Source of the DNA: CAMEON01 sp045128275
GTDB lineage: Bacteria > Bacillota > Clostridia > Oscillospirales > CAG-272
Direction of reading: 5' to 3'
Assembly: GCA_045128275.1 (NCBI GenBank)
Contig: JBGVRH010000073.1
Coordinates: forward strand, 1-5,354
Length of the DNA stretch: 5,354 bases
In this document: piece after piece, positions 1 to 5,294 of the stretch
How positions within the stretch are numbered: position 1 is the stretch's first letter
How the letters are laid out: the number at the start of each line of letters is the position of its first letter
Made by a program: the position numbers and the translations under genes
Notes under the pieces: model-generated
Seen by the model: the letters and a program-made list of their open reading frames with translations, nothing else
Told to the model about the DNA's origin: nothing
Databases searched by the model: none

Positions 1-20
1 CAATGGGGAAGGGGCCCCAT
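1..20 (-). CDS. Possible 5' end of a gene leaving the left edge
   Basis: On the minus strand an ATG at 20-18 is preceded by AGAGGAG (33-27), with six bases between, a good ribosome-binding arrangement. Only six codons (MGPLPH) lie inside the window, so no product can be named. The bases around the start are unusually G/C-palindromic (ccccatgggg at 15-24, ggggcccc at 11-18). I found no convincing promoter on this strand between 30 and 160, so the site could be chance. Confidence 0.22.
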
Positions 21-79
21 GGGGGTCTCCTCTATGCTACCCACTATCAATTCTCTTGGCATATCTATGCTTTTTTGAA

Positions 80-158
80 GGTTTTTGGAGTTCTTAGAAC
101 CTTTTTGCAAAAAGGTTCTAAGCCGCCGGAGGCCGTTCCCCTCGTTCCCCCAAAAACC
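80..158. repeat. 30-bp perfect palindrome inside a wider inverted repeat
   Basis: Bases 93-122 form a perfect palindrome: the half cttagaacctttttg (93-107) is exactly the reverse complement of 108-122. An outer pair, ggtttttgg (80-88) and ccaaaaacc (150-158), brackets it. The arm agaac (96-100) can alternatively pair with gttct at 90-94. An 8-base word, cgttcccc, is repeated at 134-141 and 143-150. The palindrome lies 42 bases past the stop of the DUF4349 gene, so it may act as a terminator. However, its T-run is inside the stem rather than after it, so ordinary intrinsic termination is not assured. Confidence 0.7.
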
Positions 159-163
159 GCAAT

Positions 164-1138
164 TTACTTATTCGTCGCGTTCTCCCTCGCAGCTCTCGCG
201 GCGGCCATGGCGGCCTCACGGGCGGCGCGCTTCTTCTGTCCCCGCTTGACCGAGGTGTAGATGATGAGGAAGATACCGCCGTGGATGACCACCAGCACCA
301 GGAGGGTGGGGAAGGCCTCCACGAACCAGACGGCGAAGTCCTGGCAGCCCTCGCCGAAGTCGGCCCAGCTCTCGCGGAAGGCTTCGCCGATGCGCTCACC
401 GAAGGTGGGGTCGGGAACGATGACCTCGGTGTAGATGATGACCTCGTTCAGGGACAGCTTGACGATGGACATGGCCACACGGCCGTCGTAGAGGTTGAGC
501 TTGGTCTGGAGGGCCTCGATCTCTTCAATAACGTCATAGAGGCGCTCCTGCACCTTGAGCATATTGGAGATGTCCTTGTAGTCGGTGAAGCCCTCCAGCA
601 TGGCGGTGAGGCTGGCCTTCTCGGCCTTCAGAGTCTCCAGGCGGGAGACGGTGTCGTAGTAGGTGGCGGTGATCTCGTCGGAGGTGGCGTTCTGGGAGAG
701 GATGCGGATGCCCTCGTCGGTGCGCAGGGTCTCCAGGAAGGCATCCAGCTTCTCGGCGGGGACGCGGAGGGTGTAGCTGGCGCGGCGGGCGGAGTTCTTG
801 ACGTTCTCAAAGCCCGTGCCCGTAACGTTGGAGGCCTCTACGTAGCCGCCGTAGGCGTTCAAGGTATCCATGATGAGGGTCACAGCGTCGTCGTAAGCCT
901 TGGTCTCGCAGGACATGGTAACGGTGCGGATGATCTTGCGGTTGTCGGTGGGCTGACCGTTCACGATACTGCCCGCGCCGTTGCCGCCCTCCATGCCGCC
1001 GGCGGTGCTGTTGTCGGCGGGGGGCATATTGGGTGCGGAATCCAGACTGCTCCCCGCATCACAGGAGGCGAGGGCAAGGACGGCCATAAGCAGGGCGACC
1101 GTCAGGGTGAGAATGCGGAGGGTAAGATTCTTTTTCAT
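164..1138 (-). CDS. DUF4349-type membrane-anchored lipoprotein
   Basis: This 324-residue protein starts with a lipoprotein signal (residues 1-26, lipobox LASC with Cys26), then a low-complexity Gly/Ser/Asn linker (about 27-65). A DUF4349-like domain follows at about 67-232, with features such as RKIIRTV, YGGYV, the R-V-P-A-E-K-L segment and a Glu/Leu-rich coiled-coil stretch around 158-215. Next come one transmembrane helix at about 277-294 and a basic, alanine-rich cytoplasmic tail. It should sit on the outer face of the membrane, held by both lipid and helix. The family has no settled biochemical role, and I do not assign one. I chose the start at 1138 because AGGAG (1152-1148) lies nine bases upstream and the signal peptide begins there; an in-frame ATG at 1192 would add 18 residues without such a site. 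The family call rests on recalled motifs. Confidence 0.82.
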   Translation of the reverse strand: MKKNLTLRILTLTVALLMAVLALASCDAGSSLDSAPNMPPADNSTAGGMEGGNGAGSIVNGQPTDNRKIIRTVTMSCETKAYDDAVTLIMDTLNAYGGYVEASNVTGTGFENVKNSARRASYTLRVPAEKLDAFLETLRTDEGIRILSQNATSDEITATYYDTVSRLETLKAEKASLTAMLEGFTDYKDISNMLKVQERLYDVIEEIEALQTKLNLYDGRVAMSIVKLSLNEVIIYTEVIVPDPTFGERIGEAFRESWADFGEGCQDFAVWFVEAFPTLLVLVVIHGGIFLIIYTSVKRGQKKRAAREAAMAAARAARENATNK

Positions 1139-1171
1139 GGTAGTAAGCTCCTTTCGGATGGTTGTTTTTGT

Positions 1172-1186
1172 GCCGCCTGCGGCGGC
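1172..1186 (-). promoter_or_regulatory. Small GC hairpin in the DUF4349 leader
   Basis: The sequence gccgcc-tgc-ggcggc forms a 6-bp stem with a 3-base loop about 33 bases upstream of the DUF4349 start and 20 bases upstream of its ribosome-binding site. No T-run follows on the minus strand, so it is not an intrinsic terminator. It resembles the GC hairpins in the two composite repeat elements (1416-1427 and 3301-3316). No clear sigma-A promoter for the gene was found between here and 1500. Confidence 0.45.
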
Positions 1187-1261
1187 CTTCACTTACTATC
1201 ACGCAAAAAGTCTCGGTTCATTACGGGGGATTTGAAATTTTTTTGAGATTTTTTTAAATTC

Positions 1262-1476
1262 GGGTTTATCGTTCCGATAAACCCAATAATGAATAATGAA
1301 TGATGAATAATGAAGAATGAATAATTGTGGAAGGAAACCTTCGGTTTCCCTCTTTTTTTTCATAAAAGATGGAGAAATCCGAAGGATTTCAACCGAAATT
1401 ATTCATTATTCATCAGCCGCTTGCGGCGACTTCATTATTCATTAGCAGTTTATCGGGCTTCAGACCGATAAACTGC
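1262..1476. repeat. Composite inverted-repeat element A (ATTATTCATT type)
   Basis: This spacer segment is a chain of hairpins arranged with overall mirror symmetry around about 1361. In order: gggtttatcg/cgataaaccc (1262-1271 with 1275-1284); runs of aataatgaat (1285-1326); ggaaacc-ttc-ggtttcc (1333-1349) followed by eight T; gaaatcc-gaa-ggatttc (1374-1390); runs of attattcatt (1397-1413 and 1432-1444) interrupted by gccgcttgcggc (1416-1427); and gcagtttatcgg/ccgataaactgc (1445-1456 with 1465-1476). The two end hairpins share the core tttatcg/cgataaa, and the two inner ones share ccttcgg/ccgaagg. No ORF or transposase is present. It could be a MITE-like non-autonomous element or a genome-wide intergenic repeat; which one cannot be told from a single copy. 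Confidence 0.75.
1333..1360 (+). terminator. Terminator-like hairpin inside element A
   Basis: A 7-bp stem ggaaacc/ggtttcc closed by a C(UUCG)G tetraloop is followed by cc and a T-rich run that includes eight T at 1353-1360. The form is that of an intrinsic terminator on the plus strand. No plus-strand gene lies upstream in the window, so it may be a structural part of the repeat element that happens to stop antisense transcription into the permease. Confidence 0.4.
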
Positions 1477-1496
1477 AATTTGAATTTCTCTCCCCC

Positions 1497-1534
1497 AAAA
1501 ACAAAAGCTCCGCCACAGATGTGACGAAGCCTTT
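1497..1534 (-). terminator. Intrinsic terminator of the permease gene
   Basis: Ten bases after the permease stop, the minus-strand RNA can form a 14-bp stem (1534-1521 with 1516-1503, including three G-U pairs) with the loop AUCU. The stem ends in UUUU, and a G and five further U (1501-1497) follow. This closes the permease transcript before element A and argues against co-transcription with the DUF4349 gene. Confidence 0.85.
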
Positions 1535-1544
1535 GATAAGGGAA

Positions 1545-2957
1545 TTACAGCTCGTAGGTGTTGTCCTCGGACTCGGGAGCCTGCTCCTCAGCGGCCTTCT
1601 TATCCTTGACACCCAGCATGACGTTGGCCAGGATACCCAGGATCAGGGCGCAGGCGATGGTGGTCAGGGTGACCTTGCCGAAGGAGACGGACAGACCGCC
1701 GATACCCGTGATGAGAATGACCGAGACCACGAACAGGTTGCGGTTCTGCTCCAGATCCACCTTCTGGATCATCTTCAGACCCGAGACGGCGATGAAGCCG
1801 TAGAGAGCCATGCACACACCGCCCATGACGCAGGAGGGAATGGTGTTGACGAAAGCCACGAAGGGAGACAGGAAGGAGATGACGATGGCCATGACGGCGG
1901 TGGTCAGGATGGTGATGACCGAGGCGTTACCCGTGATGGCCACGCAGCCCACGGACTCGCCGTAGGTGGTGTTGGGGCAACCGCCGAAGAAGGCACCCGC
2001 CATGGAGCCGACACCGTCACCCAGCAGGGTGTTGTGGAGACCGGGATCCTCCAGAAGATCCTTCTCGATGATGGAGGAGAGGTTCTTGTGGTCGGCGATG
2101 TGCTCGGCGAAGACCACGAAGGCCACGGGCGCGTAGGCCACGGCCACGGTACCGATGTAGGCGGCGTCGATGTCCTTGATGCCCTTCAGAGCCTCAACGA
2201 AGGTGAAGTCGGGAACAGAGACGATGGACTTGATGCTGAAATCCGTGAAGAGGTTGGTCAGGGGAGCGAAATTGATGACCTTGAGGGCATCGATGCCGGC
2301 GGCGTTGCCGATGAGGGTGAAGATAGCGGCCAGCGCGTAGCCTGCCAGGATACCCATGATGAAGGGGATGAGGCGGATCATCTTCTTGCCGAAGGTGGCG
2401 CAGAGCATGGTGACGGCCAGAGTGACCAGACCGCAGAGGATGGCCACGTAGGAGGAGCCGCCTGCGGGAGCGGTCTGCAGGTCGCCGATGGCGTTACCGG
2501 CCAGGGACAGACCGATGATGGCCACGGTGGGGCCGATGACCACGGCGGGCATGAGCTTGGAGATCCACTTGACACCGGCGAACTTGACGATGAGGGCGAT
2601 GACCACGTAGACCAGACCCGCGCAGACAGCACCGATGATCAGACCCAGATAACCGGCCTGGGCCGAGATCGCGCCGGCAAAGGCGGAACACATGGAGCCG
2701 ATGAAGGCGAAGGAGGAGCCCAGGAACACGGGGCTCTTGAAGCGGGTGAAGAGCAGGTAGACCAGAGTACCGATACCCGCGCCGAAGAGGGCGGCGGCGG
2801 AGCTCATCTGGGGAGCGAAGGGGGGCATGGAGCCGCTGGTGTTGATGATGACGGGAACCACCAGAGTGGCGGCCATGATGGCCAGGAGCTGCTGGATGGC
2901 GAAGATGATGACCTGACCGAACTTCGGTCTGTCCTTGATGCCGTAGATGAGTTTCAT
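1545..2957 (-). CDS. uraA: NCS2 family uracil/xanthine permease, UraA type
   Basis: This 470-residue polytopic membrane protein should import a nucleobase, probably uracil, with protons across the cytoplasmic membrane for pyrimidine salvage. It follows E. coli UraA along its length: FAIQQLLA in the first helix (about 19-26), FLGSSFAF (78-85), the VVFAEHIADH helix (281-290), KDLLEDPGL (299-307), GGCPNTTYGESVG (325-337) and VMGG (377-380). Glu285 and Glu334 match the two glutamates that bind uracil in UraA (E241, E290). Where UraA has His245, this protein has Asp289, a residue reported in xanthine carriers at that place, so the substrate is not certain. A short acidic tail ends the protein. I chose the start at 2957 because GGAGGA (2973-2968) precedes it by ten bases; the in-frame ATG at 2975 overlaps that site and has none of its own. 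A long leader upstream suggests control by attenuation. Confidence 0.9.
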   Translation of the reverse strand: MKLIYGIKDRPKFGQVIIFAIQQLLAIMAATLVVPVIINTSGSMPPFAPQMSSAAALFGAGIGTLVYLLFTRFKSPVFLGSSFAFIGSMCSAFAGAISAQAGYLGLIIGAVCAGLVYVVIALIVKFAGVKWISKLMPAVVIGPTVAIIGLSLAGNAIGDLQTAPAGGSSYVAILCGLVTLAVTMLCATFGKKMIRLIPFIMGILAGYALAAIFTLIGNAAGIDALKVINFAPLTNLFTDFSIKSIVSVPDFTFVEALKGIKDIDAAYIGTVAVAYAPVAFVVFAEHIADHKNLSSIIEKDLLEDPGLHNTLLGDGVGSMAGAFFGGCPNTTYGESVGCVAITGNASVITILTTAVMAIVISFLSPFVAFVNTIPSCVMGGVCMALYGFIAVSGLKMIQKVDLEQNRNLFVVSVILITGIGGLSVSFGKVTLTTIACALILGILANVMLGVKDKKAAEEQAPESEDNTYEL

Positions 2958-2984
2958 GCTTGTGTTGTCCTCCATATTATATAT

Positions 2985-3110
2985 TTAGCGGCGACCCGCT
3001 TCGGGACTGCTTGGGGTGGGCAAAAAAATAGCCCGCTCGGACAGGAGCGGACGGCGGGGGCGCGCGAAAAGAGGGAAGTATTCGGTTTCTGACAACTTCA
3101 CCCAACGCAT
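2985..3110 (-). CDS. Possible 41-codon leader peptide across the attenuator
   Basis: An ATG at 3110 opens a 41-codon frame that runs through the pyrimidine-rich stretch and the terminator hairpin and stops at 2985, 27 bases before the permease start. The ribosome-binding site is weak (only GGA about eight bases upstream). The peptide is rich in Arg and Pro and resembles no family I know. The layout is like the 44-residue pyrBI leader of E. coli, which also reads over its attenuator. The frame may be chance: it is part of a longer open stretch on this strand. Confidence 0.22.
   Translation of the reverse strand: MRWVKLSETEYFPLFARPRRPLLSERAIFLPTPSSPEAGRR
3022..3052 (-). terminator. Leader terminator (attenuator) ahead of the permease
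   Basis: The minus-strand RNA forms GUCCGCUC-CUGUCC-GAGCGGGC, an 8-bp GC-rich stem with a 6-base loop, followed by UA and seven U (3028-3022). It lies between the promoter at 3139-3167 and the gene, ending 64 bases before the start codon. A strong terminator inside a leader is the hallmark of premature-termination control. Confidence 0.78.
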
Positions 3111-3138
3111 CTGCCGTTCCGTGACCTTGACTGCGTAC

Positions 3139-3167
3139 AGTATAGCATATATTTTTGAAATTGTAAA
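3139..3167 (-). promoter_or_regulatory. Sigma-A promoter of the permease
   Basis: On the minus strand, TTTACA (3167-3162) and TATACT (3144-3139) are separated by 17 bases, with TGC directly before the -10 box (extended -10). Transcription would begin near 3132. The DNA upstream is A/T-rich, as in an UP-like region. It is the only strong minus-strand promoter seen between the two divergent genes. Confidence 0.8.
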
Positions 3168-3217
3168 GGGGTTTTGGATGAATTTTGAAGAAATTTTGAT
3201 GGGATGGACGGAGGGGG

Positions 3218-3246
3218 TTGACAAATGGGGGAATTTGTGGTAAAAA
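3218..3246 (+). promoter_or_regulatory. Candidate promoter of the glycosidase gene
   Basis: A perfect TTGACA (3218-3223) is followed after 17 bases by TAAAAA (3241-3246), which keeps four of six -10 consensus positions but lacks the conserved final T. If used, transcription would start near 3253, leaving a leader of about 208 bases that contains all of element B. It is divergent from the permease promoter, with about 50 bases between the -35 boxes. Confidence 0.4.
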
Positions 3247-3277
3247 GAAAGAGAAGTTCAAATTGCAGTTTTTCGGT

Positions 3278-3415
3278 GAGATACAAGTTACAAGATACAC
3301 GCCGAGCAAGCTCGGCCGATACAAGATATGCAAAAACCCTTACGGCGACTGCCGTTTCTATATCTTGTATCTTGTATCTCCGTATCTTGTATCTCTCTGC
3401 TGAGCAAAGCTCAGC
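3278..3415. repeat. Composite inverted-repeat element B (TATCTTGTATC type)
   Basis: The left part carries gagatacaag (3278-3287) and gatacaagatat (3318-3329); the right part carries the reverse complements, atatcttgtatc (3360-3371) and cttgtatctc (3371-3380, 3386-3395). The word tatcttgtatc occurs three times (3361, 3368, 3383). Three GC-rich hairpins are set among them: gccgagc-aa-gctcggc (3301-3316), acggc-gact-gccgt (3342-3355) and gctgagc-aaa-gctcagc (3399-3415). The layout parallels element A although the AT-rich words differ, and both contain cggcgact (1424-1431, 3343-3350). No protein is encoded. It lies in the probable leader of the glycosidase gene, so it may also form RNA structure there. 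Confidence 0.75.
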
Positions 3416-3445
3416 GACAAACCTAAATTCGCAGAATTCACCATG

Positions 3446-3452
3446 AAAGGAG
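3446..3452 (+). promoter_or_regulatory. Ribosome-binding site that fixes the glycosidase start
   Basis: AAAGGAG lies eight bases before the ATG at 3461. An in-frame ATG at 3443 directly precedes this site and has no ribosome-binding site of its own, so 3461 is the preferred start. Confidence 0.8.
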
Positions 3453-3460
3453 CCCCCGCC

Positions 3461-5059
3461 ATGCTCTACCGTCCCGAAAAGGGTGCCATGTGGGATCCCA
3501 CCCTGTGGTACGAACCCAAAGACAACAAATTCTATATGCTCTCCATGCACTACAAGGACAATGCCGACGGCGGCACGGGGATGTGGCTGGCCGAGTCGGA
3601 GGACGGCGTGCATTTCCGCGGCGTGGGGCGGGTGCTGTCCTGCGAGGGCGGCCTGTTCAAGATGTTCATCAACCGAACCGCCGACGGGCGGTACTGCGTC
3701 AACTTCGGCTCCACCCACACCGAGGATAATCCCTTCGCCCCCAACGACACCATGCGCTACGCCGTCTCTGACGACCTTGTGCATTGGGAGGTGGTGGCGG
3801 TCAACCATCCCGACGGCCGCTGGTACTGCGAGGGCGGTCGGTGGGATCATATGTACGCCCTATACAATGAGGAAGACAAGACCTACTACGGTGCTATCGT
3901 GGCCACCCCCAAGGCGGGAGAGAGCGGTTGCTTCGGCCTGCAGGAGAGCAAGGACGGCATTCATTGGACGCCCCTGCCTCCGCCTGCCATCGAGTGGGGT
4001 GAGATCCCGCCCATCAACTGCCTGGAGGGCGGCGGTCTGGAGAAGATCGGGGATCGCTACTACTATATAGGTGGCTTCGTGGGCTACGCGGGGAGCTGCG
4101 GGTATAATCTCTACACCTTTGTGGCCGACGACGTGCGAGGCCCTTACCGCCCCGACCGAGAGGCCTTCCGTCTCTGCGGCTTTGACCGCATGAACCGCGT
4201 GTTCATTGAGAATCTCGCCGCCTTCTGCCGCGTGGGGGAGGACGTGCTGGTCTCCAACGCCGTCATGGCGGGGGGACGGGACGATGTGTGGCTCATCCCC
4301 CTGCGCCGCGCCAAGGTGGGGGAGGACGGTCACCTTCGCCTGTACTGGTGGGAAGGGAACGAGGCCTTGAAGGGGGAGACCTTGGCGGTGGGCTGGTCTC
4401 TTTGCTCGGTCAATGCCACGCCCGCCGCGCTGAACGAGGGGGAGGAGGGGGCCTGGACTCCCGCCGCCTTCGAGGTGGGGGAGGCTTCGCTCCACATCCG
4501 CCCCAAGGCGCCCACGGGGCCTACCGTCACCGACGTCACCGCCATGGCCGCGCTGGATGGCATCCTTGACCCCGCCGAGGGCCTGGTGCTGGAGGGGGAA
4601 CTGACCTGCACCTCCGCGCCCGTCTATATAAAGGAGGAAAGAAAGACCCATTGCTGGCGCCCCGCCCGCGTGGGCTTCTGGGTGGAGGACGGAGACTGCG
4701 AGGGGCGCGCCATCACCCTGGATATCGGGCATCCCTACAAGCGGCGCTCCAACGTCATGGAGCTGAAGTGGGATCCTGCGCGGTGCGATCTGACTGTGAT
4801 CGACGAGATCGGTGAGGATTCCGCCTGTGTCCGCGGGATCTCGGCGGGAGAGACGCATACCTTCCGTTTCCTGTGGCGGTTGAACGTGCTTCAATTGTAT
4901 ATGGACGATCAATTCGTCCAGACCTTCGTAGTGGACAGGCCTCCCACGGGGCGTGTGGGCGTCATGGTTCAGAACGCGGATTGCCGCATGGAGGGGCTGA
5001 AGGCGTGGAAAATGAGCGTTACAGACCCCGAGCATTCCCCTGTTTGGGACAAGAACTGA
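3461..5059 (+). CDS. GH32/GH43-like beta-propeller glycosidase, cytoplasmic
   Basis: This 532-residue protein has no signal peptide or membrane helix, so it probably acts in the cytoplasm on an imported sugar. Residues 1-310 show repeated propeller-blade signatures: WDPTLWYEPKDNKFYML (11-27), ESEDGVHF (45-52), RYAVSDDLVHWE (99-110), RWDHMYAL (127-134), ESKDGIHW (162-169) and GDRYYYIGGF (197-206). Residues from about 340 form a beta-sandwich-like module ending with LQLYMDDQFVQTF (477-489). The order matches GH32 enzymes. Asp12 (like NDPNG), Asp129 (like RDP) and Glu189 (in NCLEGG, like EC) fall at spacings of 117 and 60, close to the GH32 triad. The canonical motif words are absent, so substrate and even catalytic activity are open; a related GH43-like or unassigned family is possible. 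No transporter or sugar regulator lies beside it. The strand is opposite to the other genes. Confidence 0.7.
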   Translation: MLYRPEKGAMWDPTLWYEPKDNKFYMLSMHYKDNADGGTGMWLAESEDGVHFRGVGRVLSCEGGLFKMFINRTADGRYCVNFGSTHTEDNPFAPNDTMRYAVSDDLVHWEVVAVNHPDGRWYCEGGRWDHMYALYNEEDKTYYGAIVATPKAGESGCFGLQESKDGIHWTPLPPPAIEWGEIPPINCLEGGGLEKIGDRYYYIGGFVGYAGSCGYNLYTFVADDVRGPYRPDREAFRLCGFDRMNRVFIENLAAFCRVGEDVLVSNAVMAGGRDDVWLIPLRRAKVGEDGHLRLYWWEGNEALKGETLAVGWSLCSVNATPAALNEGEEGAWTPAAFEVGEASLHIRPKAPTGPTVTDVTAMAALDGILDPAEGLVLEGELTCTSAPVYIKEERKTHCWRPARVGFWVEDGDCEGRAITLDIGHPYKRRSNVMELKWDPARCDLTVIDEIGEDSACVRGISAGETHTFRFLWRLNVLQLYMDDQFVQTFVVDRPPTGRVGVMVQNADCRMEGLKAWKMSVTDPEHSPVWDKN

Positions 5060-5068
5060 CCATGCATT

Positions 5069-5101
5069 GGGCAAGTTGCACAAGCGGCTTGCCCTTTGTT
5101 T
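5069..5101 (+). terminator. Probable terminator of the glycosidase gene
   Basis: Ten bases after the stop, gggcaag (5069-5075) pairs with cttgccc (5088-5094), followed by tttgttt. A second, overlapping inverted repeat, ttgcacaa (5076-5083) with ttgtgcaa (5100-5107), would compete with it. The 12-base loop makes it a moderate terminator; it should separate the gene from the strong promoters downstream. Confidence 0.6.
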
Positions 5102-5150
5102 GTGCAAACCTGCCCGAAGCTCCAAACTCAAAAAACTTTGCAAAAACCTG

Positions 5151-5179
5151 TTGACAAATGGAAACGAAAGTGCTATAAT
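5151..5179 (+). promoter_or_regulatory. Perfect consensus sigma-A promoter P1
   Basis: TTGACA (5151-5156), a 17-base spacer and TATAAT (5174-5179) match the consensus exactly, with TGC before the -10 box (extended -10). An A-tract region (5130-5146) sits upstream like an UP element. It points out of the window to the right. Such strength is usual for rRNA or tRNA operons; the gene served is not visible. Confidence 0.92.
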
Positions 5180-5265
5180 ATGCAAGCTGTCAACGAGCGG
5201 GCGACCGCGAGAGACGGCCTCGAAAAAAATCACGAAAAAAGTTGAAAAAACTTTTGAAAAACCTC

Positions 5266-5294
5266 TTGACAAACGCGAGAGGATGTGATATAAT
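5266..5294 (+). promoter_or_regulatory. Perfect consensus sigma-A promoter P2
   Basis: TTGACA (5266-5271), 17 bases and TATAAT (5289-5294), again with an extended -10 (TGA before it), repeat P1 exactly 115 bases further on. Upstream are A-tracts and the word aaaaaacttttgaa (5245-5258). Just after the predicted start, ccgctcc (5307-5313) and gga..gcgg (5318-5326) can form a bulged 7-bp hairpin in the leader RNA. Confidence 0.92.

Larger units (their letters stand above)
2958..3132 (-). promoter_or_regulatory. Long structured leader of the permease mRNA
   Basis: From the predicted start near 3132 to the gene is about 175 bases. Three pairings stand out: an internal hairpin (3103-3095 with 3079-3072, one bulged U); an antiterminator candidate pairing CGGAACGGC (3121-3113) with GCCGUCCG (3055-3048), 8 bp with one bulged A; and the terminator at 3052-3031. 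Antiterminator and terminator share 3048-3052, so they exclude each other. Just before the terminator lies a pyrimidine-rich stretch including 13 uninterrupted pyrimidines (3078-3066). I looked for and did not find the PyrR-type binding loop or a purine riboswitch core. The regulator and ligand are unknown. Confidence 0.55.

Noticed and set aside
3..260. An 85-codon plus-strand frame at the left edge
   Set aside because: It reads through the palindrome and the 3' end of the DUF4349 gene, and no ribosome-binding site can be judged at the edge.
281..1246. A 321-codon open frame on the plus strand across the DUF4349 gene
   Set aside because: Low-complexity Gly/Val/Asp/Leu-rich translation antisense to a gene with a proper lipoprotein signal and ribosome-binding site.
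1285..1444. The AATAATGAAT/ATTATTCATT words as a CRISPR array
   Set aside because: Units are 7-10 bases, imperfect and inverted, with no spacers of regular length and no cas genes.
1521..3092. A 523-codon open frame on the plus strand across the permease
   Set aside because: It is antisense to a clear NCS2 permease, is made of repetitive Asp/Gly/His/Glu-rich sequence typical of the reverse of GC-biased membrane-protein codons, and has no ribosome-binding site.
2976..3132. PyrR binding loop or purine riboswitch in the permease leader
   Set aside because: No AGAGAGG-type loop and no conserved purine-riboswitch core could be found; the leader is therefore left unassigned.
3098..3850. A 250-codon minus-strand frame running from the glycosidase into the permease leader
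   Set aside because: It crosses element B, the divergent promoters and the 5' third of the glycosidase gene without any domain signature.
4631..4637. Perfect AAGGAGG inside the glycosidase gene as an internal translation start
   Set aside because: No ATG follows at usable distance, and the nearby TTG and ATT codons are out of frame.
3860..5272. A 470-codon minus-strand frame across the glycosidase
   Set aside because: Antisense shadow: no recognisable domain, biased composition, and it would overlap both strong promoters at the right end.
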